The notes beneath the pieces are model-generated. The model was given only the letters and a program-made list of their open reading frames with translations, was not told the DNA's origin and searched no databases. Below, in pieces: positions 57,961 to 64,000 of a stretch of DNA of 64,000 bases (position 1 is its first letter; each line of letters opens with the position of its first letter). The translations under genes and the position numbers were made by a program. The DNA is from Linum tenue (lineage: Eukaryota > Streptophyta > Magnoliopsida > Malpighiales > Linaceae): positions 62,044,877 to 62,108,876 of the forward strand of contig CAMGYJ010000008.1 in assembly GCA_946122785.1 (NCBI GenBank), given 5' to 3'.

Positions 57961-58962
57961 TGATGACTCGATATTTGCACATGTTTTCCCCTTTGTTTCT
58001 TGATCGTTTAAGCTTGCATTATTGCTTCTTTGGCCTATTTTACGCTAGGTCGTGTTCCTTTGTCATATTTCAGGTCCTAGCACATAAAGTGAAGCATAGG
58101 CGCAAGTTTCAAGTCAATCAGAGATCAATTGGCGATTCGGGAGCAGAAACTTGGGCATGACCTGAAGAAGAATGGATTTCTACCCCACTTTATGGACAAA
58201 GAATCATGCAAGCTTGTCATGAAAAGACAGAGGACGAGACTACGAGCGTCTGGGATCAAACGACGACTGATTCGGAGTCCGGACGAGGGAGAAACGAAGC
58301 ATTGAATATAGGGGAATAGGTTCGGCAGTAAAAACACGGGCGCGCCTAAATCAAAACACGGCCGTGCCCATATTTAGGCATGACCGTGTTTTGACCGACG
58401 CGCCCGAGCGTGTTCTTAACACGGGGCAAAACACGGGCGGGCAAAAGCAAAACACGGCCGTGCCCTCGACCGTGTTTTGCCCAGAATCGGGTTTTTTAAC
58501 CCAAATTCGAGCCAAAGGAGAGGCAGAGCTGGGTTTTGGATCCCAAACACCCTAGGGACGAACCAAAGAGAGAGAGAGCGATTTGAGGGCATTCTTGGAG
58601 TGGAATTGGAGGATTTCTTCGCCTTGGAAGCTCGAGGAACAAGCCCGGACTTGAAGACTGATCATCTGAAGATTCTTACTGCAGTCTCTCTCTTCTCTAT
58701 GGAGTAACTTCCCTTCACTTAGGTTTTGAGGAACCCTAGCCATGTTTGTTTGATTGGATGATTGTATGAGTACTCTGACTTGATAATCTTGAGTTCATAT
58801 TCAATCTATGCATGTTTTCATGATTCAATTCTGCTTTAGTCGAGATTATTGATTCTGCTTTGATCCTATGAGAGCGAATACCTGATTAGGTCAATAGAGC
58901 ACCATAGATTGATAGTATTGGATTGACTGCTTTAGTCGAGGGTTGATTCACTGCTTTGTATC
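57961..58962 (+). repeat. 3' LTR of element C, truncated
   Basis: It matches 53786-54787 base for base in length (1002 bp) with five substitutions. It stops at TGTATC, and the last 441 bp of the LTR are missing. Confidence 0.92.
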
Positions 58963-59820
58963 TATCAAATTGTAAGGCCTGAAGATTCTCATCATCATCA
59001 GAAGAAGAAGAAGAATCCTCATGAGAAGAGTAGTGTTGGAGAAAAAGATTATTGATTTTGTCATGAATCTCTTCATCAAGATTAAGCTCATTGAGCTTCT
59101 TTTTTATACGACAATATTTGGAAATATGACCTGTTTTTCCACAACGAAAACAAGTAATGTTTTTATTTTTATTGTTAGATTGTGGTCCCTTATCTGGGCG
59201 GGGATTCCTAGAGAAATGGGATTTTTGATTCGTGGTTTTAAAAGATCGGTAGGGACGATCGCGATGTTTTTTATGAGGTTTGGTGCTACAATCCTCACAG
59301 TTAGATTTGGAAGAAATTTTTGAATAAGATTTCATCAAATTGAGCACAAAAGATCCTAGTTCTTTTCGAGTTAGTTTTTGTTCGCGTTTGATTTGTTTTT
59401 GAAGTTTTAAATCATGGCAAATTTGTAATCCTTCTTTTGTATAAAGCTAATAAGTTCTCCGTAAGTAAGTTGCTCATAAGGAATTTGACCATTAAAAGTG
59501 TCTTGGATTTTGTTTCGGATCTTATCTCCTAAGAGACGGGGTAAACCGGCTAAAAACTTTTCTTTCCAAAATGGTTGATTACCATCTTCTCTTTGCATAA
59601 CTCTAGTTAAAAAGGTATCTTTGTACCATCGGAAGTCATGAAACTTTTTACAACGAAGATTAGAAAGTAGTTCGGCATTTTTATCTTTAAGATGTGAAGG
59701 ATCTCCAATAAAATGTTTTGAAATGGCAAAAATCAGGGATGCAACTGCATCTTGAGAAGATTGATTATTGGAGTCCAAAATAGGAGTTCCAGAAGAATCA
59801 CATTTGACAGCTGTAAAAAT
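58963..59820 (-). pseudogene. Coat/gag-like C-terminal part with CCHC zinc knuckle
   Basis: Frame 59778-59407 carries the coat-core-like segment (residues about 62-110: QREDGNQPFWKEKFLAGLPR, then PYEQLTYGELISFIQKKD). A frame change leads to 59347-58963, with a Lys/Arg-rich stretch, the knuckle CFRCGKTGHISKYC and a Ser/Asp-rich acidic tail. In caulimovirids this protein forms the capsid and binds RNA through the knuckle. The tail is cut at the junction with the LTR, where the frame runs on into unrelated sequence. Confidence 0.75.
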
Positions 59821-60171
59821 AGTTCTCTGGTCTTCCGCGGTTAGATATTATCCCACCAACCCTTTAATTGACCAGCAAAGCCGGCTATAAGTAGTTCAGC
59901 TATAGCGTAATCAGAAGTTTGATTTTGAGTTTTGTAAGCATTAGCTACCATGGTCATTTGTTGAAGAAGGTTCAAAATTTGATATTCTGAAAATCCATCA
60001 AGATTCCATTCATAAATAGAATTGGAGTTGTATTTATTTTGGATAATGGTGGGTTTCTCTTCGAGAGCTAAATCAGTGCTGTGGGACGTGGGTAATACAT
60101 CTTAGATGCAGAGGGTTGATTCCATCGAAGACGATTGATTTCTGTTTCAATATGACCTTCTAGGTCTTGAA

Positions 60172-60945
60172 TTACTTCGGCTGAGTCATCGACGATTTGA
60201 TCCTCGTTGCTCGTGGATTTTGAGTCTGAAATATAAGGAGTCTTAGAAGTGGATAGTTGTGTAGAAAGTTTTTAAGACGTTTTTCTATTTCAAGCTTAAA
60301 TTCAAGACTAGATTCTTTAGAAACTTCAAAAGGTTTGAAAATGGGGGAATTAAGTTTGTTGGAAGGAGGAATAAGAGTATTTGAAGTAGACGCAAAAGAC
60401 AGAGGTAGACTGATTTCAACATTAGTAAGTTGATCTCCTAATGTCTGAAGAAATCGGTTTGTATAATTGTTTTGTTCAATCAGACGTCGAATATCTTCGC
60501 CTTTGACATGGTCACTATTTTCTCGTTTTAATTTAAAAGGAGAGGCTTGAACTGCTGTTCCATAATAAGAAAAATTAACAGGAGCATTAGGGGGGTGAAT
60601 AGATTGGATCTTAGAGTTATTAGTAGTTAACCAACTCATAGGCTTGGTTTGAACATTTATCGAAGATTGAGAAAAGACTTGTTCGAACCAATTAAAGAAA
60701 GAATGGTGTTCTCGTATATTATTGAGATAATCATAGAAAGAGTTTTGTATAAGTACACGTTCTTCTTTAGAGTAATCAGTAAAAAATTGCTCGCGTTTAA
60801 AACGGTTTCGTTGGGAATAGAAATCATGGCGAAGAAATTCTTTGTTGATTTTGAACTCTTGTGTAATGACATCAAGAGCAGAATACACAAGAGCAGAAGG
60901 GATTTCTTCTTCAGGAAATGCAGCTTGTGAGGCAGTAGGAGACAT
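60172..60945 (-). pseudogene. Coat-like N-terminal part
   Basis: An open frame of 257 codons begins MSPTASQAAFPEEEIPSALV and contains helical charged segments and a coil (LEFKLEIEKRLKNFL). It overlaps the frame before it by about 35 bp in a different phase, so a frameshift or a programmed overlap separates it from the movement-protein part. It is followed by broken sequence (60170-59830) before the coat core. Assignment is by position and weak resemblance. Confidence 0.5.
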
Positions 60946-62035
60946 ATTTTGGTGTTCTCGAGGTATTTATATTTGGAAAAAGAGTTGTGGGAGGTGGTGG
61001 AGTATAAACTGGCTGAGGTATGTTGTTGGAGTTGTTGATTCCTCGTAGATCATAGTTGAGTGTAGAGGAGGTATGTCGAGTGGGTGTAGGTATGGGAGAA
61101 AGATTTCTACAAGATTGGCTTCTAAGAAAAGTATTGATGCGCTGTCGAGCATCGTCTGTCAATTCAGGGTCTATATCAGAAATGCTAGAGATGGAGTTCC
61201 TAGCAAAAGAGATGTTAACAGTACCATCAAGATGTTGAGTAATTTGATTAACCAGACGATGGTCGATGCTTCTAGGAATGGTAGCTCCTTCAAGGATCCA
61301 TTTTGTAGGAAGAGTAACTTCTCCCCATTTGATAGTTTTGGGAGTAACAGTGTTAGTACGACTTAAATCAGTTTGCCAAAGTATAGTTTCTCCTTTTGTA
61401 CCGTATTGAAGAGCTTTAGAAGAGAAAGCTGATTTCATAGCTTTCTAGTGTAAGCGGTAAACCAAAGAGATAGGTAAAGATCCTTGTTGGATTTTATAGT
61501 TGAAAGTTTTTATTTGTAGGGTTAAAACATCTAAAATATTTTTGTCATGAGAGAGACAGTAAAGTTTGGAAAACAATTGAAGTAAATTGGGCCATTACAA
61601 AGACTTGATTCAACAGTTCCAAGTAAAGAGTCGTTAAACTCAAGAAACCGACAATCTCGTAAAACCATTAAAATAGCAGTATTAAGGCCTTCTTTGGATA
61701 GAGGCTTAATCCCTACTTGAACTAACCCAATATGGATATAGTTATACTTCTTTTTGTGTTGTTGAATAGAATTTTGAGACAAAAGTTTGATAGTTTCATA
61801 ATCATTGAAAAGATGAATATCTCTTTCTTTCTTCGGTTTTGATGGTATAATCCATTTTATTGAGGAAGTTAAATTTGCTTTGCTCATAAATTTCCTTTTG
61901 GGAAATCCTAGGAATTTGCCAATTATCAATTTCTTTACTAACAGTTTCAAAATTAATTTCTTCTTGGTTGATCACACGGTTCCCGGTGATGTCAGAATTA
62001 GAGGAAGAAGAGGAAGGTCTAAAAATCGAACTCAT
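60911..62035 (-). pseudogene. 30K-superfamily viral movement protein, frameshifted
   Basis: It starts at ATG 62035 (MSSIFRPSSSSSNSDITGN). The frame changes at about 61850 into frame 61950-61531, which has the 30K core: YNYIHIGLVQVGIKPL and the conserved Asp segment VLRDCRF (Asp at about residue 99 of that frame). Another break near 61531-61440 leads to 61438-60911, which continues the protein (ILWQTDLSRTNTV, PRSIDHRLVNQI) and a Pro-rich linker. Such proteins carry viral nucleoprotein through plasmodesmata. Two or more frame changes make this copy non-functional. Confidence 0.78.
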
Positions 62036-62204
62036 GACTAGAGGAAAGAGGGTAAACAAAGGTTGGATCTAACTTACAGGTGAGATAGATTAACGGCCAA
62101 ACGGTCTTACAACTCTCTCACAAAGGACTCAGCTAGGATCTAACCATGGGGTACCCATCTCTCAACTAATAATAAGTAAGAAGATTTAGACAAACCCTTC
62201 CCCA

Positions 62205-62217
62205 GGCTCTGATACCA
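62205..62217 (-). other. tRNA-iMet primer-binding site of the pararetrovirus-like block
   Basis: On the minus strand TGGTATCAGAGCC matches the standard caulimovirid and copia primer site, complementary to initiator Met tRNA. It lies about 170 bp before the movement-protein ATG and about 420 bp after the TATA box, which suits a pregenomic leader. Confidence 0.88.
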
Positions 62218-62297
62218 GTAAGGACGACTTAAACCAGTAAGGACGGAATGAGACAGCCAATAAAAGATTAACTTGAAAATAGTATGTAAAGTAAATG

Positions 62298-62470
62298 ATA
62301 CTGGAAATGACCAGATTTGCAAAAGTAAATACTGGAGATGACCAGATTAGCAGAAGATAAATACTGGAGATGACCAGATTAGCAGAAGATAAATACTGGA
62401 GATGACCAGATTTGCATAAAATAAATACTGGAGATGACCAGTTGAACTGGAGATGACCAGTTATGCACGA
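62298..62470. repeat. Tandem 32-bp repeats in the leader region
   Basis: TACTGGAGATGACCAGATT units start at 62299, 62330, 62362, 62394 and 62426, a period of about 32 bp, with a shortened sixth copy at 62445. GACCAG/CTGGTC half-sites recur in each. Confidence 0.88.
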
Positions 62471-62633
62471 AATAAACAAAAGTTGAAGATGGTTTGAAAA
62501 AGATGAAGTAAAACTTGAAAATTTGATAGACTTCTTACACAGGAATTCTTGAGAGAAGATGATGGGAGGATAGCTTTGCAAGAGAGCAATTCCTACTCAA
62601 AACAACTCTACTTACAACAAGTGAAGGGAGTCT

Positions 62634-62642
62634 CCTTTTATA
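62634..62642 (-). promoter_or_regulatory. TATA box of the putative pararetroviral promoter
   Basis: On the minus strand TCTCTATAAAAGGAGAC sits in a context much like plant pararetroviral full-length promoters, and the start site would be near 62605. The upstream region 62650-62760 is AT-rich with TGACAT-type motifs. Confidence 0.6.
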
Positions 62643-63179
62643 GAGAAATGGAGTCCCCTTTTGGTAAATAAATTGAAAAACATAATGATGACAATGTGGA
62701 CACTTATATGATTATGTCACATGTCATAACAAAATTACAATTTTTAATATAAAGGAAAATATATAATTTGTGGTCTTCTTTCCATAACCAAATTGAGTGG
62801 GTTGGAAGTGGAGTCACTTCTTCTTTGTCTTTAGGTAGTGGGTTGGAAGTGGAGTCACTTCTTCTTTGTCTTCAACTTAGTGCTTTTGCTTGGCAAAGGA
62901 CCAAGCACTTCTTCATCCGGGTCATGGTTTTGGAACGTGGAATCTGCGTCAGATGTTGAGCTAGACGCCACATCTTTGAGAATTTGGAAGTATTCTTCTT
63001 CAGTCTTGGCGCCAGCTAAAGAGCGCTGATTGAGGATTTTGTTTGCAAAAATTGCGTTGAGGATTTTTCGATAACTTTGGACAATTCAGGATTGTTATTG
63101 AACCATTGGAGGACTTGAGGTTTGTAGGCTTGTTCTGGGCGAGGATTTGCAGCCCAATATTTGGTTTTGAAGCTGCGGC
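62643..63179 (-). other. Non-coding intergenic region between polyprotein-like frame and promoter
   Basis: It contains a direct repeat of about 41 bp (GTGGGTTGGAAGTGGAGTCA...) at about 62787 and 62829. No supported ORF is present; short plus-strand frames here have no family resemblance. Confidence 0.45.
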
Positions 63180-64000
63180 CTAACATGGGTACCTTTGTGA
63201 CGGCACATGTTTGGTAACTGAATTCCCAAGCAGTAATCCAAGGAACTTTGATGTAGTAACAAAATTTGAGGAGGGGTAATCCTGGACCAGAATATTTTTG
63301 ACAGAAGGTTTGATATCCCTCTTGTATCTCAGTTGGATAGATATTTTCAGTTGGCCCAAAAAGATCCCACAGTGCATAAACCAGTTGGGGAAAATAATGG
63401 GAGTTTTGTAATCCCAGAAAAAACTCCAGGAGTGTCGGTACATATGGTTTTGCTTGAAGAAGGCATTAATCCAAGCTTCATGGTAATCCCAGTAATTGAA
63501 GGATTGGCAGATTTGGGGGTGGTTAAGAGCAATAGTAGCAGGGAATTTTTGGTTGGTGTTTGGGCTAGTAGGCCATTGGCGAGGGTGGATAATTTGGTGG
63601 ATTTTGCAGGTTGAGTGGGTATTGAGTGTTTTGTCTGAAGGATCAAATTTGTGGGAAAAGGTGACTGATCCAGTTTCTGTGAGGATAAGTTCATAATATT
63701 TGTGGGTTTTGTTGAGGGATCTTGGTTTGAAGAACCACTCATTGAGGAAATGTTTGGCAGTAACATTTGGATATTGATGGTAGAAACCATCTTCGACAAC
63801 GAAAATGGGTTGAAAAGTGTTTTTCTTAAAATACGTTTGAAATCGATTTTGAGGGGCTTGGACAACCACCACCTCTTGGGTTTTGGGAAAAACAGTTTTG
63901 AGAGGGGCTATTGAAGATGCCACCTCTGTTGAGGTAGGTGCGACATCAAGATGATGTTGCTGATAGATTTGTTTGGTTTCTTCGGAAGAGATGGGTGTGG
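63180..64000 (-). CDS. C-terminal part of a polyprotein-like frame (partial, open at window edge)
   Basis: The minus-strand frame is open from the window end to the stop at 63180. It can be read back past 63923 without a stop (EETKQIYQQHHLDVAPTSTE), so the true start is outside. Readable segments are QPIFVVEDGFYHQYPN, KYYELILTETGSVTFSHKFD, HQIIHPRQWPTSPN and WDYHEAWINAFF. From memory, similar segments occur in plant polyproteins found with pararetrovirus-like movement proteins. The function is unknown. If it belongs to the same virus type, its position before the promoter suggests two genome copies joined head to tail. Confidence 0.5.
   Translation of the reverse strand, partial: TPISSEETKQIYQQHHLDVAPTSTEVASSIAPLKTVFPKTQEVVVVQAPQNRFQTYFKKNTFQPIFVVEDGFYHQYPNVTAKHFLNEWFFKPRSLNKTHKYYELILTETGSVTFSHKFDPSDKTLNTHSTCKIHQIIHPRQWPTSPNTNQKFPATIALNHPQICQSFNYWDYHEAWINAFFKQNHMYRHSWSFFWDYKTPIIFPNWFMHCGIFLGQLKISIQLRYKRDIKPSVKNILVQDYPSSNFVTTSKFLGLLLGNSVTKHVPSQRYPC

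Larger units (their letters stand above)
53786..58962 (+). mobile_element. Element C: young non-autonomous Athila-like LTR element
   Basis: The 5' LTR is 53786-55228, the primer site is at 55235, and the internal region has one unrecognised ORF. A purine tract GTGTGGGGGGA precedes the 3' LTR at 57961, which is cut at 58962 by the pararetrovirus-like block. No gag, protease, RT or integrase is present, so movement would need another element's proteins. Over the 1002 bp shared by both LTRs I count five substitutions and no indels. Confidence 0.9.
58963..64000 (-). mobile_element. Endogenous caulimovirid-like pararetrovirus block (degraded)
   Basis: On the minus strand the order is: end of a polyprotein-like frame (64000-63180), a non-coding region with TATA box and tandem repeats, a tRNA-iMet primer site, a 30K-type movement-protein frame, then coat-like frames with a CCHC knuckle. 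This is the gene order of Caulimoviridae. Each gene is broken by frameshifts. The right side runs out of the window and the left side is cut at 58963 against the element C LTR. Protease and RT are not visible. An LTR retrotransposon that carries a movement protein is the alternative. Confidence 0.75.

Noticed and set aside
62298..62470. CRISPR-like array
   Set aside because: The repeats are contiguous, without unique spacers, and the genome is a plant's.

Overview
The window comes from a eudicot plant nuclear genome. The evidence is three intron-containing plant genes with GT-AG splice sites (two plant-type O-fucosyltransferases and a BIM-type bHLH factor), a broken plant Integrator subunit 3 copy, and a dense cover of plant transposable elements: Ty1/copia, Tat/Ogre, Athila-like, Reina-type chromovirus, hAT, MULE, CACTA and a caulimovirid-like endogenous pararetrovirus. 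No bacterial-type operons, tRNA or rRNA genes or CRISPR arrays were seen.

Layout, left to right. 1-0.9 kb: 5' end of a minus-strand transposon-type gene and a cluster of seven 21-bp palindromes. 1.5-3.8 kb: decayed MULE with about 200-bp inverted ends. 4.46-9.36 kb: complete but dead Ty1/copia element with 5-bp target duplication. 10.66-12.6 kb: remnant of a non-autonomous LTR element. 12.9-14.0 kb: small inverted-repeat element. 14.6-19.7 kb: intronless INTS3 pseudogene split by a 3.7-kb hAT element. 19.9-24.7 kb: probable solo Ogre/Tat LTR. 25.7-27.9 kb: O-fucosyltransferase gene 1. 28.7-29.7 kb: decayed trihelix/NAM-associated transposon gene. 30.2-35.0 kb: hAT shell holding CACTA ends, a MULE and tandem repeats. 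35.4-39.2 kb: LTR remnant with a MULE foldback inside, then the 3' half of a chromovirus pol. 40.5-42.6 kb: O-fucosyltransferase gene 2. 42.9-45.2 kb: BIM2-like bHLH gene on the minus strand, tail to tail with gene 2.

From 45.8 kb to the end is a nested stack. A Tat-lineage Ty3 element (A) is cut in its integrase by an Athila-like element (B), B is cut just after its gag by a young non-autonomous element (C, LTRs about 99.5% identical), and C's 3' LTR is cut by a minus-strand pararetrovirus-like block (promoter, tRNA-iMet primer site, movement-protein and coat-like frames).

The three host genes are predicted intact: exon phases sum to whole codons in all of them (523, 499 and 338 residues). 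The two O-fucosyltransferases are diverged paralogs about 12.6 kb apart, and the DNA between them is mostly transposon. All mobile-element coding regions seen are broken by stops, frameshifts or truncation. The one possible exception is the polyprotein-like frame at the right edge, which stays open but is cut by the window end.
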